Source: CAWBCR01 sp963787375 (GTDB taxonomy: Bacteria > Chloroflexota > Anaerolineae > Aggregatilineales > UBA3940). Taken from it: a stretch of 26,282 bases of DNA. The notes below the pieces were generated by a model that saw nothing but the letters and a program-made list of their open reading frames with translations, had not been told where the DNA came from and did no database searches. The DNA lies in NCBI GenBank assembly GCA_963787375.1, contig CAWBCR010000004.1, positions 1 through 26,282 on the forward strand, in the 5' to 3' direction. The translations under genes and the position numbers were made by a program. Shown here in pieces: positions 1 to 6,525 of the stretch; within the stretch, counting starts at the first letter, position 1, and the number at the start of each line of letters is the position of its first letter.

Positions 1-26
1 TATTATATGCCAGGGGATACAAGAAG

Positions 27-273
27 GGCCCGGCGTGCGCCAGGGTAATCGCATCAAATCTGAAAAGCGGCCAGATAGGGATACCGAAGCTCGATCTCAG
101 TCAATTTGCACGTTTGTTCCGCGATTTGCCGGACAATGTTGCCTCGGATCTGGCGGATTTTCGCGGAGATTCGGAAATAGAAAGTGCATTGCAGCGGCTG
201 AGAAAGCGCCCAAACTGCCGGAAGACCCTGGATTCTATTTTGATGCGATTACCCTGCGGCGTGCGCCGGGCCT
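27..273. repeat. Segment bounded by an imperfect inverted repeat (possible MITE)
   Basis: The left arm (about 27-58) and right arm (about 239-273) are inverted copies of each other. A 17-bp block AGGGTAATCGCATCAAA is exact in both, followed outward by a short indel-containing stretch and then a shared GGCCCGGCG. The roughly 180 bases between the arms hold no recognisable gene. One plus frame stays open from base 3 to 485 but overlaps the end of the thioesterase and matches nothing I recognise. A small non-autonomous mobile element is the simplest reading. No clear target duplication was seen, and no second copy was noticed in the window. Confidence 0.4.
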
Positions 274-309
274 CTGGTTGGTTAGAGTGGCCGTTCGACA
301 GCAGTCCGA

Positions 310-840
310 TCAGCCAGCGACGGCCTGAGCCTGCTGCGCGTGGCGCATCTGGCGCTGCAACGCGCGGAGTTGGTCCGCTCTGGGCACGAAGCCCGCCGTG
401 TCGTAGCTCTCGTCCACCACCACCGCGCCGAACAGGTCCATCAGGTCGTCCTCGTGCTGGGCCGGGCGGCCTGTGCTCAGGTTGACATAGGTGAATTCCA
501 CCCAGGCCACGGCCTTCAGGTACTGGAGCTTGGCGTCGAACATCAGCCCCTCGATCACCAGCACGTTTTCGGTGTAGTGGATCAGCCGCGTGCGGATCAC
601 GACCTCTTCGTCCAGAAAGGCCGGGGCCAGGTATGCGATCTGGCTTTTGCTGACCACCCAGTTCTGCCCGGTCTGCTGGCCGTGCGCGAAGATATGAAAG
701 TCGTAGTAAGCGGCCATCTGATCCTCGCCGGCAAGAAGTAGTCGATATAGCGGCATATTCAGGTGGCCGAACGGGTCGCAGTCCTGAAAGCGCACCCGCG
801 CCCGGCTTTCGAGTTCCTTTGCCTGTCCATTGTGCGTCAT
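310..840 (-). CDS. Hotdog-fold acyl-CoA thioesterase (4HBT-like)
   Basis: A 176-aa protein of the 4-hydroxybenzoyl-CoA thioesterase type of hotdog fold, expected to hydrolyse an acyl-CoA in the cytoplasm. The N-terminal motif FQDCDPFGHLN (residues 18-28) carries the Asp (D22), Gly and His typical of the active-site loop. Length and the following helix fit the family. The start is well supported: AGGAGG lies 5 nt before the ATG. The gene sits downstream of the TetR gene on the same strand. A 7-2-7 palindrome just upstream matches one in front of tetR, so the two are probably co-regulated. The acyl substrate cannot be read from the sequence. A role in handling a fatty or aromatic acyl-CoA that is sensed by the TetR protein is inference. 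Confidence 0.85.
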   Translation of the reverse strand: MTHNGQAKELESRARVRFQDCDPFGHLNMPLYRLLLAGEDQMAAYYDFHIFAHGQQTGQNWVVSKSQIAYLAPAFLDEEVVIRTRLIHYTENVLVIEGLMFDAKLQYLKAVAWVEFTYVNLSTGRPAQHEDDLMDLFGAVVVDESYDTAGFVPRADQLRALQRQMRHAQQAQAVAG

Positions 841-862
841 GGTGTCCTCCTTGGTCCGATTT

Positions 863-878
863 CAGACCGCTCGGTCTG
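863..878. promoter_or_regulatory. TetR-type operator upstream of thioesterase
   Basis: CAGACCGCTCGGTCTG is a perfect 7-bp inverted repeat around two central bases, 22 bases before the thioesterase ATG. The same core, with the same TTT on its left flank, recurs at 1528-1543 before the TetR gene. The GACCG-N2-CGGTC form is typical of operators bound by TetR-family dimers. That this TetR binds here is inferred. Confidence 0.7.
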
Positions 879-922
879 TTTTTGGCGTAAAAGAAAACCC
901 CGCTGCCGGGATTCCCCTCTTG

Positions 923-1515
923 TTAAATCAGAACGTTGCGCTCGACGTATTCCACCAGGCGCTCGACTGCCTGCTCGATGTACGTCAGGTCGTCGTACAG
1001 GTGGCTCAGCATGATCGCCCCCTCTACGGTGGCGATCACCAGCGTGGCGACGCTTTCCGGGTCCACGTCCTGGCGCATCTCCCCACCGTCCACCCCTCGC
1101 CGGACGGTGCGTTCTACAGCGCGTGCCATTGGCCCATCGCCTGGCGGGTGCGCTCGCGCAGCGCCGGCTGCGTGTCGTCGCTGTCGACCGCCGTGTTGAG
1201 CAGCACACATCCCCCTTCGACCGGCGGGGTCTCATAGTAGTCGGTGAAGAACCGGATGATCCGGATCAGCCGCGCCCCCTGCGAGGTCGCGCCCCGGATG
1301 AAGCGTATCATCCGCTGGCTGGCGATGTCCCAGATGTAGTCGAAGGCCGCCAGCGCCAGTTCCTCTTTGCTGGCAAAATGGTTATAGATCCCGCCTTTCT
1401 CCAGCCCGGTCTGCCGCATCACGTCCGCGATAGACGCGCCCGCAAAGCCCTGCCGGTTAAAGATCGGCGCGGCAGTCGCCACGATTTCGGCGCGGGTGCG
1501 TTCTCCTTTGGACAT
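923..1515 (-). CDS. TetR/AcrR-family transcriptional regulator (one-base frameshift)
   Basis: A DNA-binding repressor of the TetR family. The N-terminal helix-turn-helix is clear: ERTRAEIVATAAPIFNRQGF, then SIADVMRQTG and the recognition helix with GGIYNHFASKEEL. The ligand-binding C-terminal half follows. The frame breaks at about 1116: the first frame ends in QWHAL-stop, and the natural continuation (VERTVRRGV to VEYVERNVLI at 923) lies in the next frame. Restoring one G in CTG-TAG, giving CTG-GTA, rejoins them into about 198 codons, a normal family length. The start at 1515 is chosen because it places the family's N-terminal region at the right distance and has AGGAG just before it. The gene probably controls itself and the thioesterase through the twin palindromes. 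The indel is more likely an assembly error than decay, because both halves are well conserved. Confidence 0.8.
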
Positions 1516-1527
1516 CTCTCCTCGTTT

Positions 1528-1543
1528 CAGACCGGTCGGTCGG
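1528..1543. promoter_or_regulatory. TetR-type operator upstream of tetR
   Basis: CAGACCGGTCGGTCGG lies 12 bases upstream of the tetR start. It shares TTTCAGACCG-N2-CGGTC with the site at 863-878, with one departure from symmetry in the right arm. Its position fits autorepression. Binding is inferred from the match between the two sites. Confidence 0.65.
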
Positions 1544-1684
1544 TTTTCAAAGAGTATATCGACACGCAGCGCGGGAGTCAAGTGGTCGATTCATCCCCTC
1601 GTGATCCGCCACCCCTCGCCGCGAAATCCCGCCGGTACTACGCCACCGTTCTTAACAAGAGAGGCTCTTGCCACGTTCGCTTCT

Positions 1685-1894
1685 GTCCACTTCTAGTGGA
1701 CGTGCAGGCGCGCTGCGCGCGCCATACTGGCCGGGGAATTCGATTCCCCGAAAGGAGCGTTTCTTGCTCCCCTCTCTACCAAGCATAAGCGCCGCAGGCG
1801 CGTTGCCGGAGAGGGCCGGGGTGCAGTTTGCCCGGCGGGCAAACTGCGTAAGCAAGTGAGCTTTGCTCATTTGCGGCGGTTAGCAAACTCTAAC
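1685..1894. repeat. Tandem array of about eight short hairpins, no gene
   Basis: Consecutive inverted repeats with mostly 3-nt loops fill this stretch: 1685-1701 (7-bp arms), 1707-1723 (7), 1732-1750 (8), 1754-1770 (5), 1789-1801 (5), 1823-1847 (12-bp arms around one base), 1852-1874 (10, one wobble) and 1879-1894 (5). Their sequences differ from one another. Weak open frames run through on both strands but look like nothing known. This could be a structured RNA, a composite of REP-like units or a recombination target; the sequence does not say which. Confidence 0.55.
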
Positions 1895-1926
1895 TCCCCG
1901 TTATACGGATGCTCAACGCCACCCCC

Positions 1927-1976
1927 TTGACTCTTCCCCCTCCCCTGCCCTACAATACCTACAGAACATAAGTTCT
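1927..1976 (+). promoter_or_regulatory. Sigma-70-like promoter with a GAAC-N4-GTTC palindrome at the start site
   Basis: TTGACT (1927-1932) and TACAAT (1951-1956) are separated by 18 bases, close to the consensus promoter. AGAACATAAGTTCT follows at 1963-1976, where transcription would begin. It has the GAAC-N4-GTTC form of the Gram-positive-type SOS (LexA) box. LexA binding is inference only. The downstream unit has no recognised product. Confidence 0.5.
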
Positions 1977-1978
1977 AT

Positions 1979-2010
1979 GCGTTTCGCCGGGAATCCTTCC
2001 GGCGAAACGC
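1979..2010 (+). other. Strong 12-bp hairpin in the presumed transcript
   Basis: GCGTTTCGCCGG and its exact reverse complement flank an 8-nt loop. The hairpin starts about 15 bases after the predicted transcription start of the promoter at 1927-1956. No T-run follows, so it is not an obvious terminator. It may be a leader structure or part of a small RNA. Confidence 0.4.
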
Positions 2011-2070
2011 GCTATCTCACGGCGCTCGCGCGCGCGCCGCGCCCGCGGCGGGACCCACGGCAGAGGGATA

Positions 2071-2259
2071 ATGATGGTCCCCCCGCCGCCCGCCAACGTC
2101 GCGACCTGCGCGCCGCGCCCGCCCCGTCCGCCGCCTGACGCAGACTATGGATTGTCGCGCAGGGGGCCTCGGCGGCGAGAAGGAAGGACATCGGTCACAC
2201 GGGATTCCGCATCAGAGCGCCTTCAGCGCGCCCGCCGCGAGATCGTCAACCCGTCTTAG
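2071..2259 (+). other. Possible short ORF in an otherwise empty 1895-2431 stretch
   Basis: AGAGGGA precedes a double ATG at 2071/2074 and opens 62 codons, Pro-rich at first and then very Arg-rich. The reading-frame composition (runs of CCG and CGC) is what random GC-rich DNA gives, and I recognise no family. It is listed because it is the first ribosome-site-plus-start downstream of the good promoter at 1927. The rest of the interval to 2431 shows no supportable gene. Confidence 0.15.
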
Positions 2260-2431
2260 GCGGAGGCGGCGGCGGGAAAGTCAGGCGCTCGGAAGGTCGA
2301 TGGCTGCTTGCCGCGCTTCGGCGGCCATCGTGTGCAGGAGGCCGCGCCCACCGTTCCGGCTTCCCACCCCGTCGTGTTCCACCCGGCCACAAGCCATCCG
2401 TGGGCACCCATAAATTGAATACAGCGCCAGG

Positions 2432-3073
2432 CTAACGCCCGTTCAGCGCCGCCCGCAGCCGCTGCTCGAACTCGCTCAGCATGATCGCTGTCGCCCCCCA
2501 GATCACGGACTCGCCCAGCCGGTAGAACGGCACGTCCATCTCGAAGCCGTGCAGGTTCCAGCGCTCCTCAGCCTTGATCGCATCGTCCAGCAGCGCCCGC
2601 AGCGGCATCTCGATCACGCCCGCCACCTCAGCCGGCTCAGGCCGGAAAACAGGGGGCCGTGCGGTGTAGCCCACGTAGGGGTAAATCTCGAAGTCGCTGA
2701 CGCCGATATACAGCGGTGCCAGCGTCCCGACCAGGTCCACCGGCTCGCAGATCGCCAGCTCCTCGCATGCCTCGCGCAGCGCCGCGTCGCCCGGCTTCTT
2801 GTCCGACGGCTCGCGCCCGCCGCCCGGCAGCGAGATCTGCCCCTTGTGTGTGGCGACCGTTTCCGTCCGCTGCGTCAGCACGAAGCACAGCCCGCCGTCA
2901 CGCGGGTACAGCAGCAGCAGCACTTCCGCGATGCGCGCCTCGCCGGGCAGGTCCTTCGCGCGGCGCAGCGCGCGCCGGCGCGGGACCATGCGCCGCCAGG
3001 CGGCCTCGTGGTCGAAGCCGGTCAGGCTCAACGCGCGCCGCACGTCGTCAAGTGTGGGAGAGGATTCGCTCAC
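2432..3073 (-). CDS. Nudix hydrolase, CoA pyrophosphatase-like (NudL type)
   Basis: A 213-aa Nudix hydrolase of the NudL/UPF0035 type, which cleaves CoA or related nucleoside diphosphates in the cytoplasm. The diagnostic run HKGQISLPGGG (residues 76-86) leads into the Nudix box, ending in ALREACEEL (98-106), which supplies the metal-binding glutamates. Upstream, LTQRTETVATHKG matches the CoA-specific family signature. Length is normal. The start codon is GTG with only a weak GAGA ahead. It lies 46 bases downstream of the TSUP permease on the same strand and may be co-transcribed with it. CoA as substrate is inferred from the family pattern and could instead be another nucleotide sugar or diphosphate. 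Confidence 0.85.
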   Translation of the reverse strand: MSESSPTLDDVRRALSLTGFDHEAAWRRMVPRRRALRRAKDLPGEARIAEVLLLLYPRDGGLCFVLTQRTETVATHKGQISLPGGGREPSDKKPGDAALREACEELAICEPVDLVGTLAPLYIGVSDFEIYPYVGYTARPPVFRPEPAEVAGVIEMPLRALLDDAIKAEERWNLHGFEMDVPFYRLGESVIWGATAIMLSEFEQRLRAALNGR

Positions 3074-3119
3074 GGGTCTCTGTCCAGCAGTCCGATCTTC
3101 ACAGTCGATGGCACCGGCC

Positions 3120-3881
3120 TCACACGGCCAGGATGATGTCCTTGACGACCAGCGCCGCCGCCACGCCCATCAGCACGATGCCCAGGATGGTCTTGAGCGT
3201 GGGCGACGACAGCCGCGCCGACATGAAGCGCGAGCCGACCTGCCCGCCCAGGATGACCGCCGCGCCGCACGCCAGCCACACCGGCCAGTCGGGCTGGGCC
3301 GCCGTCGCCAGGTGCGAGATCAGGCTCGACAGCGCCCCTCCGGTGATGACCACCGCCGAGGTCGCCGCCGCCGTGCGCGGGTCCACGCCGATCAGGTACA
3401 GCAGCGGCATCACGAAGCTGCCGCCGCCGCGCCCGATCAGCCCGCTCAGCAGGCCGATCCCGCTGCCCGCCGCCACGCCGACGGCCACCCGCCCGCGCGT
3501 TCCAAACGACGCCGGGCGCGGCTCCCAGCGGGAGAGCATCAGCCCCGCCGAGATCGCCGTGAACAGCGCCACCAGCGCGATCAGCGGCTTGACGGCCATC
3601 TGCGCGTTGATCAGCGCGCCCAGCGGGGCCGCGACGATCATCGCCGCGCCCAGCGGCACGGCCACCGGCCAGTCGACCATCTTGCGGCGCACGTACACCA
3701 TCGCCGCCGATCCGCTGTTCAGCGCGTTGAGCAGCACGCCCAGCGGGATGGCCTGCGTCTTGAGGTCCATCCCCAGCCAGAACAGGATCGGGACGTAAAG
3801 CTGCGCCCCGCCCAGCCCCAGCATCGAGAAGACGAAGGCGATGGCGAAGAACAGCGGCGGCGCGACGAATATCGACGGCAT
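3120..3881 (-). CDS. TSUP (TauE/SafE) family membrane permease
   Basis: A 253-aa integral membrane protein of the sulfite exporter TauE/SafE family. About eight hydrophobic helices are visible. Both halves carry the family's glycine-rich repeat: FSMLGLGGAQLYVPIL near residue 20 and SGLIGRGGGSFVMPLL near residue 150, typical of the internally duplicated fold. Members export or import sulfite, sulfonates or related organic anions, and the substrate here is unknown. AGAAAGGG lies before the ATG. It is divergent from the metallopeptidase gene and probably transcribed into the Nudix gene. Confidence 0.85.
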   Translation of the reverse strand: MPSIFVAPPLFFAIAFVFSMLGLGGAQLYVPILFWLGMDLKTQAIPLGVLLNALNSGSAAMVYVRRKMVDWPVAVPLGAAMIVAAPLGALINAQMAVKPLIALVALFTAISAGLMLSRWEPRPASFGTRGRVAVGVAAGSGIGLLSGLIGRGGGSFVMPLLYLIGVDPRTAAATSAVVITGGALSSLISHLATAAQPDWPVWLACGAAVILGGQVGSRFMSARLSSPTLKTILGIVLMGVAAALVVKDIILAV

Positions 3882-3982
3882 ACGGCCCTTTCTGGCTGCG
3901 CAGGCGTGACGGGCTTATTGTACCGGAGATCGCTGCGCAGGGCAGGCGGCACGGCCCATGGCGGCAAACGCAGCCCGTTCCC

Positions 3983-3991
3983 TGCTATAAT
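3983..3991 (+). promoter_or_regulatory. Extended -10 promoter of a leaderless gene
   Basis: TGCTATAAT ends 7 bases before the ATG at 3999. That spacing puts the transcription start at or next to the A of the start codon, so the mRNA is probably leaderless. No Shine-Dalgarno sequence is present and no good -35 is visible. Confidence 0.7.
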
Positions 3992-3998
3992 CTGCCCC

Positions 3999-6062
3999 AT
4001 GAACAACCCTGACCGCCGTCCAAACACCGGTGACTGGCTGGGGCCTGCTGCCCTGGCCGTCGGCGCAATCGTCGTTCTATGCGTGTGTGTGCTGGTGCTG
4101 GTAGCAGCGCTGGGCTACGCCAACGCGCGGCGGATGCTTGCCAGCCCGGCGACGGCGCCCGCGTCCACAGCCGCGCCCTCCCCCACACCGACCCCCACCG
4201 GCCTGCCGCCGGTTGCGACGCTGCCGCCCGTGACGCTCGCGCCAACGCCCGACCCCGGCAGCGTCAATTCGCTGGCGGTCGATCTGCCCGCGCGGGATCG
4301 CTACGACCTGGCCCGGCGCTTCCGGGGCGTCACCCAGCCCGACCAGCCGCCGCAGGTCACCTATCACCTGGGGGACGTGGCGACCTTCTGGGTCGACAAC
4401 GACGACACTAACCAGGTCTACCAGGTCAAGGCCGTGCTGGCGGTCATCACCGACCACGCCTACATGTGGGTCGAGCAGGGGGTGGACTACGATCTGGCCG
4501 CGCTGACCCGCTCCGCCGAGCGTTTCAGCCAGCAGACCTACCCCACCGACCGCGCCTACTTCGGCAGCGAGGCCTCGCCGGGCATCGACGGTGACCCGCG
4601 CCTGCACATCCTCAACACAACAGAGGTCGGCGCGGGCGTGAGCGGCTACTTCTACAGCCCCAGCGAATACCCGGCGAATGTCGTGCCCTACTCCAACGAG
4701 AAGGAGATGTTCTTCATCAACATCGACAACACGCAGCCGGGCACGCAAATCTACGATCACGTGCTGGCTCACGAGTTCCAGCACATGATCCACTGGAACG
4801 TCGACAAGAACGAAGAATCATGGATGAACGAGGGCCTCAGCGAGCTGGCCGCGTTCCTCAACGGCTTTGGCCCGTCGGGCTTCCTGCCCTACTACATGAA
4901 CGACCCCGGCCTCCAGCTTAACTCGTGGCCGGAAAATGGCAGCTCGGCAGCCAACTACGGCGCGGGCTTCCTGTTCAACGCTTACTTTCTGGATCGCTTC
5001 GGGCAGGACGCGCTGCGCACGCTGGTCGCGGACCCCGCCAACGGGCTGGACAGCGTCGACGACACGCTGACGGCCATCAATGCGGGCCTCGACGCCGACC
5101 AGCTTTTCGAGCAGTGGACCGTCGCCAACCTGCTCAACGATACGTCCGGCATCTACGGCTACCACCAGATGCCCGACATCGGCACGGCGTCGGTCGTCAA
5201 TTCGGTCAGCACCGCCCCCTACGACAGCGGCCCGCAGCAGGTCAACCAGTACGGCGCGGAATACATCGAGTTGGACACGCCGGGTCGCCTGACGGTCGAC
5301 TTTCAGGGCGCGCAGCAGGTGCGGGTGATCCCCGCCAACACACTCAACACTGATGGCGATCCATCGACAGATGACCGCACCGTATGGTGGTCCAACCGGG
5401 GCGACGACAGCGACATGACGCTGACTCGCGCCGTCGACCTGACGGGCGCCGACCATCCCACGCTGACATATGACACATGGTACTGGATCGAAGATCGCTG
5501 GGACTACGGCTACCTCGTCGTGTCGACCGACGGCGGGCAGACATGGGCGGCGCTGTCCACGCCGCACACTACCACCGACGATCCGCACGGCAACGCCTAC
5601 GGGCCCGGCTACACCGGCCAGAGCGCGTTTGAGCCCGATGCCAACCCCGAGGGCTGGCTGCATGAGAGCGTCGACCTGAGCGCCTACGCCGGGCAGCAGA
5701 TCCTGTTGCGTTTCGAGATGATCACCGACGACGCCGTCAACCAGCCGGGGCTGGCCGTCGACAACATCTGCATTCAGGCCATCAACTGGTGCGACGACGC
5801 CGAATCGGGCGACGGCGGCTGGCAGGCGCAGGGCTTCGCCCGCACTGACAACGTCCTCGCACAGCACTTCTCGGTGCAGGCCGTGGTGCCCGCTGCCGAT
5901 GGCTCGACCGCCGTGGTGCAGGTGCCACTCGACGCAACCAATCACGGCACGCTGCCGCTAACCGTCGACGCCAATCACCCGGCAACACTGATCATATCGG
6001 GCCTAGCGCGCCACACGACCGAACCTGCCGACTACAGGCTCAGAATTCAGCCCGGCGGCTAA
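3999..6062 (+). CDS. Membrane-anchored zinc metallopeptidase (M6/M30-like) with a MAM-type domain
   Basis: A 687-aa surface protein. One transmembrane helix near residues 16-40 is followed by an Ala/Pro/Thr-rich linker, so the rest lies outside the cell. The peptidase motif HEFQH (residues 258-262), with a downstream WMNEG glutamate at about 278, gives the HExxH...E zinc site. The QHMIHWN context resembles M30-type (hyicolysin-like) and immune-inhibitor-A-like peptidases. The region from about 470 to 600 (repeated STDGGQTW and AVDNICI-type strands) matches the immune inhibitor A MAM-like domain. The start is taken at 3999, directly behind TATAAT. The open frame extends far upstream but only as antisense to the Nudix and TSUP genes. 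Its substrate is unknown; extracellular protein degradation is the likely role. Confidence 0.8.
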   Translation: MNNPDRRPNTGDWLGPAALAVGAIVVLCVCVLVLVAALGYANARRMLASPATAPASTAAPSPTPTPTGLPPVATLPPVTLAPTPDPGSVNSLAVDLPARDRYDLARRFRGVTQPDQPPQVTYHLGDVATFWVDNDDTNQVYQVKAVLAVITDHAYMWVEQGVDYDLAALTRSAERFSQQTYPTDRAYFGSEASPGIDGDPRLHILNTTEVGAGVSGYFYSPSEYPANVVPYSNEKEMFFINIDNTQPGTQIYDHVLAHEFQHMIHWNVDKNEESWMNEGLSELAAFLNGFGPSGFLPYYMNDPGLQLNSWPENGSSAANYGAGFLFNAYFLDRFGQDALRTLVADPANGLDSVDDTLTAINAGLDADQLFEQWTVANLLNDTSGIYGYHQMPDIGTASVVNSVSTAPYDSGPQQVNQYGAEYIELDTPGRLTVDFQGAQQVRVIPANTLNTDGDPSTDDRTVWWSNRGDDSDMTLTRAVDLTGADHPTLTYDTWYWIEDRWDYGYLVVSTDGGQTWAALSTPHTTTDDPHGNAYGPGYTGQSAFEPDANPEGWLHESVDLSAYAGQQILLRFEMITDDAVNQPGLAVDNICIQAINWCDDAESGDGGWQAQGFARTDNVLAQHFSVQAVVPAADGSTAVVQVPLDATNHGTLPLTVDANHPATLIISGLARHTTEPADYRLRIQPGG

Positions 6063-6070
6063 AAAGCAAA

Positions 6071-6096
6071 GCAGCGACGGGATATCCCGCCGCTGC
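6071..6096. terminator. Bidirectional terminator hairpin between convergent genes
   Basis: GCAGCG and CGGGAT pair with ATCCCG and CGCTGC across a single internal mismatch. The hairpin lies 8 bases after the metallopeptidase stop and 24 bases from the end of the convergent YtxH gene. A-rich sequence on the left and a short T-rich stretch on the right suit termination in both directions. Confidence 0.65.
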
Positions 6097-6120
6097 TCCG
6101 GTGCTGATTGATTTGTCTGG

Positions 6121-6363
6121 TTAGGCGATCTTGATCTCGCCGCGTTTCATGGCTTCGAGCTCAGCTTCGAGGCGCTTGCGCTCTTCGTCCATTGCCGTAC
6201 GAATGTCGGTGACGACCTGATCGGTGCGGTTCTGCACTTCGCCGCGAAGCTCGTCGCCTGACATCGGAGCAAAGAGCAATGCAGCGACAGCGCCAACCAG
6301 ACCCCCTATCAGCAATCCGGCAAGAAAATTCACGACACGTTGCATTGCCAGCAATCCTTTCAT
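6121..6363 (-). CDS. Small YtxH-like membrane protein
   Basis: An 80-aa protein. A single N-terminal membrane segment rich in Gly and Ala (about residues 10-32, FLAGLLIGGLVGAVAALLFA) is followed by PMSGDELR and a charged, probably coiled-coil tail. The glycine-rich helix followed by APxSG-E-R is the pattern of the YtxH family, whose members are linked to general stress or envelope functions; its molecular job is unknown. A second ATG at codon 7 would also give a full helix. No clear Shine-Dalgarno is present. An extended -10 lies 20 bases upstream. Confidence 0.75.
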   Translation of the reverse strand: MKGLLAMQRVVNFLAGLLIGGLVGAVAALLFAPMSGDELRGEVQNRTDQVVTDIRTAMDEERKRLEAELEAMKRGEIKIA

Positions 6364-6383
6364 GTCTGTAAATTCTTGTATCC

Positions 6384-6392
6384 ATTATAGCA
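6384..6392 (-). promoter_or_regulatory. Extended -10 for the YtxH-like gene
   Basis: On the minus strand this reads TGCTATAAT, 20 bases before the ATG, giving a leader of about 14 nt. No convincing -35 was seen, as expected for an extended -10. Confidence 0.6.
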
Positions 6393-6525
6393 TATCGACA
6401 TACGCGCGGCTCTGTCAGGACCTGTCAAGATGCTGTCTCTATCTATCCTGTACGCAAACGGGCCGCGATTGTTTCAGACTATACCGCTTGCCCCATTGTT
6501 GGCATTATGCCCCCTGTTAGCAGGG

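Noticed and set aside
3..485. Open plus-strand frame at the window start
   Set aside because: It spans the inverted-repeat segment and continues antisense into the thioesterase; no recognisable protein or start.
1652..1870. 72-codon minus-strand frame across the hairpin chain
   Set aside because: Its sequence is dictated by the palindromes, an opposing frame is open too, and there is no ribosome site.
2799..3998. Upstream extension of the metallopeptidase frame to about 1087 codons
   Set aside because: It is antisense to the Nudix and TSUP genes, has no protein-like sequence, and a TATAAT lies directly before ATG 3999.
4077..5945. Long minus-strand frames opposite the metallopeptidase
   Set aside because: They are typical GC-rich antisense shadows; the plus strand carries the HEFQH motif and domain structure.
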